Source of the DNA: Bacteroidota bacterium
GTDB taxonomy: Bacteria; Bacteroidota; Bacteroidia; Bacteroidales; B18-G4
DNA: 8,030 bases
Assembly: GCA_003648575.1 (NCBI GenBank)
Contig: QMPN01000135.1
Span: 1-8,030, forward strand
Direction of reading: 5' to 3'
Of this stretch, positions 1 through 5,678 are shown piece after piece (the stretch's first letter is position 1; each line of letters starts with the position of its first letter). A program made the position numbers and the translations under genes. A model generated the notes under the pieces. It was not told the DNA's origin and did no database searches. It saw only the letters and a program-made list of their open reading frames with translations.

Positions 1-599
1 ATGGCTTTTTTGAAGAATGCTATCTGGCGCCCGCGGCTTTTAAGCCGAATAAAAGCGTATTGACAGAAGCCGGAATTAATCCTGATAGTTCCTATTTTGT
101 ATTGCGCTTCATCAGCTGGGATGCCAATCATGATGTTGGCCAGTTTGGCTTTACGGATGATGAAAGATTGAAGTTAGCAGAAAAGCTTTCTAAACATGGC
201 CGGGTGATCATCTCTGCCGAGCAAAAAATACTGGATGAAAACCTTCAGAACTATCAAAATCCGATTCCTCCCAATAAAATGCACCATTTACTGTACTATG
301 CCACGATGTATATCGGGGATTCTCAAACCATGGCCACAGAATCTGCCCTGCTTGGAACACCAGCTCTTCGCTATAATTCTTTTGTGGGGCCCGATGATAT
401 GTCAAATTTCATCATCCTGGAAAAAGACCATGGTCTCCTGAGAAACTTTTCTGATTTCAGGGCCCTTATGCAGGCGGTGGATGAGATGCTGAAAAAGGAA
501 GATATAAAAAGCGAATGTTTGGGAAAAAGGAAAACATACTTCGCTTCAAAATCAGATTTGAATGATCAACTCATCAAAGCGATTCTTGGTGAAGCTTAG
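1..599 (+). CDS. DUF354-family protein, 3' part (5' end outside window)
   Basis: This is the C-terminal part, about 198 residues, of a DUF354 (PF04007) protein. That family shares the GT-B-like fold of UDP-GlcNAc 2-epimerases and glycosyltransferases and is common in archaeal and bacterial polysaccharide clusters; its exact reaction is not settled. The reading frame is open from base 3 with no stop, and the residues before the TTG at 60 (GFFEECYLAP and onward) already match the family, so the gene begins upstream of the window. Recognisable family segments are LRFISWDANHDVGQ, followed by YIGDSQTMATESALLGTPAL, which resembles the nucleotide-sugar-binding part of the C-terminal Rossmann half, and then NFIILEKDHGLL. 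The gene ends with TAG at 597-599. It probably works in the cytoplasm on a nucleotide sugar or a lipid-linked glycan. Family assignment is firm; function is inferred. Confidence 0.88.
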   Translation, partial: GFFEECYLAPAAFKPNKSVLTEAGINPDSSYFVLRFISWDANHDVGQFGFTDDERLKLAEKLSKHGRVIISAEQKILDENLQNYQNPIPPNKMHHLLYYATMYIGDSQTMATESALLGTPALRYNSFVGPDDMSNFIILEKDHGLLRNFSDFRALMQAVDEMLKKEDIKSECLGKRKTYFASKSDLNDQLIKAILGEA

Positions 600-612
600 T
601 GTTCTTAAATTT

Positions 613-644
613 ATTGTTTCACTGTTTCATTGCTCCACTGTTAA
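613..644 (-). repeat. 8-bp tandem repeat island (RAACARTR family), inverted orientation
   Basis: Four contiguous 8-bp units, such as ATTGTTTC (613-620) and ACTGTTTC (621-628), lie just after the DUF354 gene. On the opposite strand the unit reads RAACARTR, the same family as the islands at 2074-2165 and 5601-5662. The array runs into an AT-rich tract (TTAATTAATTAATAC) that ends at 655. The period is seen directly; role unknown. Confidence 0.8.
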
Positions 645-654
645 TTAATTAATA

Positions 655-683
655 CCCTGGCCCGTGCCCCGCTAACCACGACC
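655..683 (+). repeat. Degenerate C-rich 7-bp repeat island
   Basis: This C-rich stretch directly precedes the start region of the CapK-like gene. It divides into four weakly similar 7-mers (for example CGTGCCC at 663-669 and CACGACC at 677-683) that resemble the C-rich family at 1239-1268 and 5564-5588. The units are strongly diverged, so this may be a decayed island. No Shine-Dalgarno sequence lies between it and the ATG at 691. Confidence 0.45.
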
Positions 684-690
684 AAATATC

Positions 691-2070
691 ATGACAGAAA
701 TCGGCTTAAAAATATACGACCTCCTGAAAGGAACCCACGTTCGCCATACGATGGGCTTTCTGGAAGAGAGCCAATATTGGAGTTTGGAGGAGCTACAGGA
801 GTTTCAGGGGAAAAAATTAAAAGACTTGCTGAATGTTGTTGAGGCGGAGGTGCCTTTTTATAGAGAATACGAGGGTACGAGAGAGCGAGAATACGAGAAT
901 GCGAGAATACAAGAGGGCGAGAGTTTAATTCCATCCCGTATTCCCGAATTCTCGAATTCCCATACTCCCATCATCTACAAGCTAATGGTAATGAAGGCAG
1001 GAGATGAACTGTTATCGGATAAGATCAATTTGAAGAAATGCAAAATGAGCAGAACCGGGGGAACAACGGGCCCGCCACTGCGGCTCTATCGCGATACAGA
1101 AACACGCTCCTGGGCATTAGCTGCCTATTATCGATTCTATGGATGGATGGGCATTGAGCCGGGGATGCCGGAAGTGGAGCTTTGGGGGAGCACAGAAATC
1201 AGATATCAGAAGTCAGATACCAGAAGTCAGAAATTTCCGCGTCCCTCGCACCGCGTCCCCCGTCCCGGATTATTTGAAAAAATAAGTAAATTTAGAAATT
1301 ACAATGCCTTCTCCTTCAACGACGCCTATCTGGAGGAAGTAGTGAAAAGGATACAGAAGTTTCAACCAAAACTGATCCGTGGTTACCTCTCAGCCATCAT
1401 CCTACTGGCCGAATACATAAAACGAAATAACATTAAAGGAATTAATCCCATTGCGGTTTCGTGTACCTCAGAAACGCTGTTTCCGGAATACCGGAAGATG
1501 ATAGAGGAAGTTTTTCAGGCTCCGCTATTCAATCAGTATGGATGCGGGGAGTGTAATTCCATCGCCTTCGAATGCAAGGAGCACAATGGCATGCACGTCA
1601 GCATGGAACATTGCATACTGGAATCAGACGAGAACAATAATCTGATTATGACCAACCTGGATAATTATTCACAGCCATTCATCCGTTATAAAAACGGGGA
1701 TATGGGAGTGATTGATACCAACCCCTGTGCATGTGGAAATGCTGCCCCACGCCTGACAGAACTGCACGGCCGGGCCAATGAGAACATCATCCTTAAAGAT
1801 GGTTCTTCTGTAAATGGGATCTTTTTTGCAAACCTCCTCGATCAGGCAGGTTTTATCAATAGCAGCAAGATGCTTCGATTCCAGGTAATACAGGATGTTG
1901 CCGGAGAGATAGAGTTTAAGGCAGAAGTAAAAAGGCAGATGGCAGCAGGAGATCTGGGGAAAATTAAAGATGCGCTCATGCCTTTCTTTAGTAAAGTAGA
2001 TATCAGCCAGCATCAATTTCTTGATCCGGGAACGGGAGGGAAGTTTAGGTACATAATTTCAAACGTATGA
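691..2070 (+). CDS. CapK/PaaK-like adenylate-forming enzyme (phenylacetate-CoA ligase family)
   Basis: This 459-residue protein belongs to the ANL superfamily, on the CapK branch found in capsule clusters. Such enzymes activate a carboxylate with ATP to an acyl-adenylate; the substrate here is unknown. Visible motifs are the phosphate-binding loop SRTGGTTGPP (120-129), the YGxxE motif YGCGE (283-287), the RYKNGDMG segment (332-339), CACG (346-349), GR (360-361), and a C-terminal GGKFRYIIS (449-457) with a candidate catalytic lysine at 451. Cys295, Cys346 and Cys348 may form the metal site seen in relatives. The start is ATG without a Shine-Dalgarno. The frame is intact, but two segments (about residues 60-93 and 168-193) are translated tandem repeats in place of ordinary linkers, before the phosphate loop and between the adenylation core segments. 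The gene is probably functional, since the catalytic motifs flank the repeat segments and are undisturbed. In this setting it may supply an acyl or aminoacyl group for glycan decoration (inference). Confidence 0.88.
   Translation: MTEIGLKIYDLLKGTHVRHTMGFLEESQYWSLEELQEFQGKKLKDLLNVVEAEVPFYREYEGTREREYENARIQEGESLIPSRIPEFSNSHTPIIYKLMVMKAGDELLSDKINLKKCKMSRTGGTTGPPLRLYRDTETRSWALAAYYRFYGWMGIEPGMPEVELWGSTEIRYQKSDTRSQKFPRPSHRVPRPGLFEKISKFRNYNAFSFNDAYLEEVVKRIQKFQPKLIRGYLSAIILLAEYIKRNNIKGINPIAVSCTSETLFPEYRKMIEEVFQAPLFNQYGCGECNSIAFECKEHNGMHVSMEHCILESDENNNLIMTNLDNYSQPFIRYKNGDMGVIDTNPCACGNAAPRLTELHGRANENIILKDGSSVNGIFFANLLDQAGFINSSKMLRFQVIQDVAGEIEFKAEVKRQMAAGDLGKIKDALMPFFSKVDISQHQFLDPGTGGKFRYIISNV
867..970 (+). 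repeat. Bipolar 8-bp repeat island inside the CapK-like gene
   Basis: Seven direct 8-bp units of consensus ATACGAGA fill 867-922 (for example GTACGAGA at 875-882 and ATGCGAGA at 899-906). After an 11-base spacer (923-933), about four and a half units of the same family follow in inverted orientation at 934-970 (for example TCCCGTAT and TCTCGAAT). The two arrays can pair as an imperfect hairpin. The whole island is translated in frame as a charged, low-complexity linker (about residues 60-93). Confidence 0.85.
1193..1234 (+). repeat. 7-bp tandem repeat island (CAGAAGT family) inside the CapK-like gene
   Basis: Six contiguous 7-bp units begin with CAGA and vary only in the last three bases (CAGAAAT, CAGATAT, CAGAAGT, CAGATAC). 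The total is 42 bp, exactly 14 codons, so the reading frame is kept. It encodes the polar stretch around residues 168-181 of the protein. Confidence 0.88.
1237..1268 (+). repeat. C-rich 7-bp repeat island inside the CapK-like gene
   Basis: Four 7-mers occupy 1239-1266: GCGTCCC, TCGCACC, GCGTCCC and CCGTCCC. The island directly follows the CAGAAGT island and encodes a Pro/Arg-rich linker (about residues 183-193). The segment 1245-1270 matches the intergenic segment 5565-5590 at 22 of 26 positions, so this is a dispersed family and not a local slippage product only. Confidence 0.75.
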
Positions 2071-2073
2071 CCA

Positions 2074-2165
2074 TCCATTGTTCCATTGCTCCCTTGTTTC
2101 ATTGATATTTAACAGTGAAACAGTGAAACAATGAAACAGTGAAACAATGAAACAGTGAAACAATG
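2074..2165 (+). repeat. Bipolar 8-bp repeat island (RAACARTR family) ending in a start codon
   Basis: The left array (2074-2104) has units such as TTCCATTG and TTTCATTG, the inverted form of the family. A six-base spacer ATATTT (2105-2110) follows, then seven direct units at 2111-2165 in which AAACAGTG and AAACAATG alternate to give a 16-bp higher-order period. The island takes up nearly the whole gap between the CapK-like gene and the first deacetylase gene, and the ATG of its last unit (2163-2165) is the deacetylase start codon. Confidence 0.92.
2076..2141 (+). other. Long imperfect stem-loop upstream of the first deacetylase gene
   Basis: Bases 2076-2104 can pair with 2113-2141. I count 25 paired positions of 29 (three of them G-T/G-U) around the eight-base loop 2105-2112. 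The stem ends 21 bases before the start codon at 2163. There is no following T tract, so it does not look like an intrinsic terminator. In mRNA it could affect translation or stability of the downstream gene (inference). Confidence 0.6.
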
Positions 2166-2960
2166 GACTTCACCATAAAGACATACAAACGCCTCTTAAT
2201 AGCTTTAAGAGATGCCGGCTATATCTTCCAGCCTTTTGCTGATTTCATTGAGAAGCCTGCCGGAAAGTCCATAGTTCTGAGACATGATGTGGATGAACGT
2301 CCTAAAAATGCCCTGAAGATGGCAAAGGCCGAGCATGAACTGGGTATCAGGGCGACTTATTATTTCAGGATTGTGAAGATCAGTAATGCCCCGGATATTA
2401 TTAAGCAGATCGTTGCACTGGGGCATGAGCTGGGTTATCATTATGAGGATTATTCTGCCTGTAATGGCGAGATGGATAATGCCATCAGGCAATTTGAAGA
2501 AAACCTGGATTATTTCCGCTCCTATTATCCCGTGAAGACGGTTTGCATGCATGGAAGCTCCATGTCGGATCATGATAACAGGCTGTTGTGGAAAGAGAAT
2601 AGTCTTAAAGATTTTGGATTGATCGGAGAACCTTATTTGTCAGTTGATTACGATAAAGTCTTCTACATGACCGATACGGGCAGGTGTTGGGATGGAAGCA
2701 AGTACAATGTACGCGATTATGTTAAAAGCACCCACAATTTATTTTTCCATCGTACAGATGAGATCATCTTAGCGCTTGGCAAGGGAACATTTCCGGAACA
2801 GGTGATCCTGCAATCACATACCCTGTGGACCGACAATTCAATCCAATGGTACTGGCTTGCATTTCGTGAATGGCTCCGGAACAGCTTTAAAGTTATGGCC
2901 CTCCGGGTTCCCGGGATGAAAAAGCTCCTGTACAGACTGATAAAGATCTACAGCAAATAA
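2163..2960 (+). CDS. Polysaccharide deacetylase-superfamily protein (divergent)
   Basis: This 265-residue protein has the NodB/CE4-like fold signature LRHDVDERP (39-47), where the HDVD aspartates replace the usual TFDDG motif. It is followed by GIRATYYFR (61-69) and GHELGYHYE (87-95). The canonical second histidine, expected four residues after His93, is absent, so the metal site differs from classical chitooligosaccharide deacetylases. Later conserved-looking segments are CMHGS (128-132) and LQSHTLW (216-222). No signal peptide is visible, so it probably acts in the cytoplasm, perhaps on an N-acetylated sugar or lipid-linked intermediate. The start ATG is the last three bases of a tandem repeat. 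It fits the family because MDFTIKTYKRLLIALRDAGY resembles the usual N-terminus and no other in-frame start is needed. It ends directly against the next gene, with no spacer, suggesting co-translation. Superfamily membership is firm; activity is inferred. Confidence 0.85.
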   Translation: MDFTIKTYKRLLIALRDAGYIFQPFADFIEKPAGKSIVLRHDVDERPKNALKMAKAEHELGIRATYYFRIVKISNAPDIIKQIVALGHELGYHYEDYSACNGEMDNAIRQFEENLDYFRSYYPVKTVCMHGSSMSDHDNRLLWKENSLKDFGLIGEPYLSVDYDKVFYMTDTGRCWDGSKYNVRDYVKSTHNLFFHRTDEIILALGKGTFPEQVILQSHTLWTDNSIQWYWLAFREWLRNSFKVMALRVPGMKKLLYRLIKIYSK

Positions 2961-3887
2961 ATGAGCGAGAAGTACTGCATACTGAGTAATGATGTTGAGA
3001 CTACATCCATCGTAAACAATTGTCTTTCTGATGATACGGGGCAGATTGTTCTCAGGGAGGGGATGCCCATGTTGCTCGATCTTTATGCTGAATATGGCGT
3101 TAAGACCACTTTTTTCTTCACTGCTCATATCGCAAAGCTTTATCCGGAGATCGTCAAAATGATTATTCCCTACGGGCACGAAGTGGCATCGCACGGATAT
3201 ACACATGAAATTGATCAGGCCTTTGATGTGCTCTCCCTTGAACAGCAGATCGAACATCTGAAGAACTCCAAAGAGATATTGGAAGATATCTCCGGCAAAA
3301 AGCTTATTTCTTTCAGGGCTCCTGCCGCCAGGGTAAATAGAGATACACCGCTGGCCCTAAAGGAGACCGGATTTAAAATTGACAGCTCGGTGGCCTCTCA
3401 GCGTTTTGATATGTTCCTGTCGCTGGGATCCATGAAGAAGCTAAACTGGCTTATTGCCCCGCGAAAACCATATTTTACAAAACAGGACAATTTGTGGAAA
3501 AGGGGAGATGGAGAAATATTTGAGATCCCCATATCTGCACTCTTAATGCCATACATCGGAACAACACTTAGAATATTCCCCTTTTTATCGCGCCAGCTCA
3601 GAAGAACACTCGCACGGGAAAGCTCGATGAACAAAAAGCCAATCGTATTTCTGACCCATCCGAATGAGTTCATCGATGAGGTTGGGCAAGAAAATGGCCC
3701 GGAAAGGCGGTCGAGTAATTATATTGCTTATCTCTTCAGTGACCTGATCAGGCACCATCTAAAGTTAAAAAACCTGGGGAAGAAGGCATTGCCCCTATAC
3801 CAGGAGGAAATAAGGTATTTTAAATCTAAAGATTTCAAGTTTGTGAGCTGTAGTGATTATTACAGTGAATTTACCAAAAACAAATAA
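2961..3887 (+). CDS. Polysaccharide deacetylase (NodB homology domain)
   Basis: This 308-residue protein is closer to classical CE4 enzymes than its upstream neighbour. Motif 1 is SNDVET (9-14), of the DVE type used by exopolysaccharide-linked deacetylases. It is followed by KTTFFFTA (48-55), motif 2 GHEVASHGYTH (72-82) with His78 and His82 as metal ligands, motif 3 FRAPA (118-122), and LTHPNEF (231-237) with the late histidine His233. No signal peptide is seen, which suggests action on a cytoplasmic or membrane-inner-face substrate. The ATG follows the TAA of the previous gene immediately, so the two are almost certainly in one transcript. The reaction is expected to be removal of an acetyl group from an N-acetylated glycan or sugar intermediate; the substrate cannot be read from sequence. 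Confidence 0.88.
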   Translation: MSEKYCILSNDVETTSIVNNCLSDDTGQIVLREGMPMLLDLYAEYGVKTTFFFTAHIAKLYPEIVKMIIPYGHEVASHGYTHEIDQAFDVLSLEQQIEHLKNSKEILEDISGKKLISFRAPAARVNRDTPLALKETGFKIDSSVASQRFDMFLSLGSMKKLNWLIAPRKPYFTKQDNLWKRGDGEIFEIPISALLMPYIGTTLRIFPFLSRQLRRTLARESSMNKKPIVFLTHPNEFIDEVGQENGPERRSSNYIAYLFSDLIRHHLKLKNLGKKALPLYQEEIRYFKSKDFKFVSCSDYYSEFTKNK

Positions 3888-3891
3888 GATT

Positions 3892-4410
3892 ATGCCGGCA
3901 TCAGAAGTATTGGAGTTTTACAATTTGAAAGGATTCAGGGGTAGACTGATCTATGGATTCAGATTTGTGTGGAGGTTCTTTCTGGATAAACTGGCTTTCT
4001 TTTGCTTTGTTAAAAGCTGGAGAACGGTCATTCACAGATGGAGGGGTGTAAACATCGGAAAAGGAGTTTACATTGGGCATGAGGTGATGTTCGACCGGGT
4101 GTTTACTGATCAAATATATATTGGTGACAACACTTCTGTCGGCGACAGGACCATTATCACCGCGCATGCAAATATTCCCTCCAATACAAGATTAAAAAAA
4201 TTATATCCCAGGAAAGTCATGCCCACCAGGATTGGAAAAGGGGTATGGATCATGCCTGCCGTGATCATTGCTCCCGGGGTTACTGTTGGGGACGAAGCTG
4301 TTATTGCAACCGGATCAGTTGTAACTAAGGATGTTCCTCCGGGCTGCCTGGTTGCCGGTGTTCCCGCAAAAGTTGTTAAAGACCTGAACGAAAGCCTGGA
4401 ATCAGAGTAA
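3892..4410 (+). CDS. Left-handed beta-helix (hexapeptide repeat) acyltransferase
   Basis: This 172-residue protein belongs to the WcaF/NodL/maltose-O-acetyltransferase type. These trimeric enzymes usually move an acetyl group from acetyl-CoA to a sugar hydroxyl. A basic, aromatic N-terminal segment (residues 15-50) precedes hexapeptide turns at about 53-64, 75-90 and 112-145. TAHAN (90-94) carries the likely catalytic histidine at 92, and the C-terminal AGVPAKVVK (155-163) is typical of the family. I chose the ATG at 3892 because a longer in-frame GTG start at 3853 would overlap the preceding gene by 35 bases and add residues not expected in the family. The spacing to the deacetylase stop is four bases, indicating an operon. 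It probably O-acetylates the polysaccharide repeat unit or a precursor. Confidence 0.88.
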   Translation: MPASEVLEFYNLKGFRGRLIYGFRFVWRFFLDKLAFFCFVKSWRTVIHRWRGVNIGKGVYIGHEVMFDRVFTDQIYIGDNTSVGDRTIITAHANIPSNTRLKKLYPRKVMPTRIGKGVWIMPAVIIAPGVTVGDEAVIATGSVVTKDVPPGCLVAGVPAKVVKDLNESLESE

Positions 4411-4459
4411 GCAGCTCGAACCTCGTACCACTTCCCTTGTATAGCATATCGCGCACGAT

Positions 4460-5524
4460 TTGAAAATATCAACTAACATATCCATCAACGACTGGACTGC
4501 ATTCATCAATGAGCATCGGAGTGGGACCATTTTCCAATCGCCGGAAATCTTTGACTTCTTCAGAAAGGTCAGGCGGGTGGAGCCACTTGTGCTTGCCGCC
4601 TATGATGATGAAGAAAAGTTGTGTGGTGTCCTTATGGGAATTTTTACGTGTGAAAAAGAGGGCATTGGTAAGTTGCTTTCCTCGCGTATGGTTATCTATG
4701 GTGGGCCGCTTCTTACGGGAGATGAAGATCAAAAGAGAAGCTGCCTGGATGCCATACTGAAAGAGCTTGTGCATCAAACAAAAGGGAAAGCCCTTTTTAC
4801 ACAATTCAGGAACTATTTTAGTTGGGAAGAGTACCTGGATGTGTTTGAGAGGTATGGATTTACTTTTTTGGACAGGCTTAATTATATTGTTCGGTTGCCG
4901 GAGACCGGTGACCGGAGACCGGTTACCGGCAACCGGTTACCGGACATGAGTGAATCACGCCGGAGACAGATACGAAAGGGCCTTTCCGGCGGAGCGGAGA
5001 TCATAAAGCCAGCAAACATTGAACAGCTAAAGGAGTTTTATAACATCCTTTTCAAACTCTATCGCTATAAGATCAAGAAACCCCTCGCTGACTGGTCATT
5101 CTTCGAAAACTTCTATAAACAAACATCTCCTCGTCCCCCGTCCCCTGTCCCCCATCCCCCTATAGGCATCATCCGCCTGATCCGATTCGAAGGCAAGATC
5201 ATCGGTGGCATCCTGGCACCTGTATTTAAAGATAAATGCATATACGAGTGGTATATTTGTGGGCTCGACAAGGAGTATAAAGACCAATACCCAAGCGTAC
5301 TGGCCACCTGGGCAGCCATCGAATATGCCCTCAACAACAATCTCAACTGTTTTGATTTTATGGGTGTAGGAAAACCGGATGTGCTCTACGGAGTACGTGA
5401 TTTTAAGGCCCGCTTTGGCGGCGAACTCGTCAATTATGGCAGGATAACCCGAATCAACAATCCTCTGTTATATAATTTTGCCGAACTTGGGTTTAATGTG
5501 CTGGCATTGTTTAAGAAAATATAA
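4460..5524 (+). CDS. FemAB/GNAT-like acyl or aminoacyl transferase
   Basis: This 354-residue protein resembles the FemAB-like GNAT proteins of exopolysaccharide loci (peptidoglycan-bridge transferase relatives). Two GNAT-like halves are seen. The first runs from about DWTAFINEH (11-19) to about residue 145. The second holds SESRRRQIRKG (164-174), IRFEGKIIGGILAPVF (241-256), YEWYICGLD (262-270), and the C-terminal DFMGVG and FKARFGGE (315-322). Such proteins transfer acyl or aminoacyl groups; the substrate is unknown. The start is TTG at 4460: the in-frame codons back to the TAG at 4442-4444 offer no ATG, GTG or CTG, and an internal ATG would lose the N-terminal motif. Two linkers (147-163 and 222-235) are translated 7-bp tandem repeats, lying just before the RRRQIRKG motif and between two core strands. 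The frame stays open, so the gene is likely functional. A gap of 49 bases separates it from the acyltransferase gene. Confidence 0.82.
   Translation: MKISTNISINDWTAFINEHRSGTIFQSPEIFDFFRKVRRVEPLVLAAYDDEEKLCGVLMGIFTCEKEGIGKLLSSRMVIYGGPLLTGDEDQKRSCLDAILKELVHQTKGKALFTQFRNYFSWEEYLDVFERYGFTFLDRLNYIVRLPETGDRRPVTGNRLPDMSESRRRQIRKGLSGGAEIIKPANIEQLKEFYNILFKLYRYKIKKPLADWSFFENFYKQTSPRPPSPVPHPPIGIIRLIRFEGKIIGGILAPVFKDKCIYEWYICGLDKEYKDQYPSVLATWAAIEYALNNNLNCFDFMGVGKPDVLYGVRDFKARFGGELVNYGRITRINNPLLYNFAELGFNVLALFKKI
4891..4946 (+). repeat. 7-bp tandem repeat island (CCGGNNA family) inside the FemAB-like gene
   Basis: Eight 7-bp units occupy this stretch, six of them exactly CCGGNNA (CCGGAGA, CCGGTGA, CCGGTTA, CCGGCAA). 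The first (TCGGTTG) and last (CCGGACA) are the least regular. Because each unit starts with the palindrome CCGG, sub-blocks can self-pair. The island is translated as the linker at residues 147-162, rich in Gly, Arg, Pro and Thr. Confidence 0.88.
5132..5160 (+). repeat. C-rich 7-bp repeat island inside the FemAB-like gene
   Basis: Four 7-bp units, CGTCCCC twice, then TGTCCCC and CATCCCC, are followed by one more C. They encode a Pro/Ser/Arg linker around residues 225-234. The family resembles the C-rich islands at 1239-1268 and 5564-5588. Confidence 0.82.
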
Positions 5525-5528
5525 AATG

Positions 5529-5588
5529 GGTTCGCGGGATGAGGTTCGGGGAGTTTATTTTTTCCTCGCACCGCATACCCCGCACCGG
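5529..5588 (+). repeat. Bipolar G-rich/C-rich 7-bp repeat island
   Basis: A G-rich array of 7-mers (GGTTCGC, GGGATGA, GGTTCGG) at 5529-5549 faces an inverted C-rich array (TCGCACC, GCATACC, CCGCACC) at 5566-5586 across an AT-rich spacer. Bases 5529-5551 can pair with 5564-5586: I count 18 of 23 positions, one of them G-T, around a 12-base loop that contains the T run. It starts five bases after the FemAB-like stop codon. The T run lies in the loop and not after the stem, so it is not a standard intrinsic terminator. Confidence 0.75.
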
Positions 5589-5600
5589 ATCATTATATTT

Positions 5601-5662
5601 ACAATGAAACAATAGAACAATAGAACAGTGGAACAATGAAACAATAGAACAGTAGAACAATT
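5601..5662 (+). repeat. 8-bp tandem repeat island (RAACARTR family), direct orientation
   Basis: A six-base partial unit and seven full 8-bp units (AAACAATA, GAACAATA, GAACAGTG, GAACAATG, GAACAGTA, GAACAATT) lie upstream of the sugar-transferase gene. This is the same family as the islands at 613-644 and 2074-2165. A spacer of 36 bases separates it from the start codon at 5699. Confidence 0.88.
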
Positions 5663-5678
5663 GATTAAATTTACGAGA

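Noticed and set aside
60..599. TTG at 60 as the start of the first gene
   Set aside because: The same frame is open back to base 3 and those residues fit the DUF354 family, so the gene enters from the left edge.
867..1268. Pseudogenisation of the CapK-like gene by repeat insertion
   Set aside because: The frame is intact through both islands and all catalytic motifs and the C-terminus are present.
1669..2016. Long minus-strand open frame under the CapK-like gene
   Set aside because: It is antisense to the conserved C-terminal part of that gene and its translation has no recognisable motif.
2111..2165. CRISPR-like array
   Set aside because: The units are 8 bp with no unique spacers and no cas genes nearby.
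3853..3891. GTG start for the hexapeptide acyltransferase
   Set aside because: It would overlap the preceding deacetylase gene by 35 bases and add a non-family N-terminus; the ATG at 3892 fits better.
4415..4428. Possible two-unit 7-bp remnant (CTCGAAC, CTCGTAC) between the acyltransferase and FemAB-like genes
   Set aside because: Only two imperfect units; too little to separate from chance.
4509..4949. Two + strand ATG-started open frames overlapping the FemAB-like gene
   Set aside because: They lie in another frame of a gene whose protein has clear family motifs, and their translations show no recognisable domain.
5529..5588. Intrinsic terminator
   Set aside because: The stem is imperfect and the T run lies in the loop, with no T tract after the stem.
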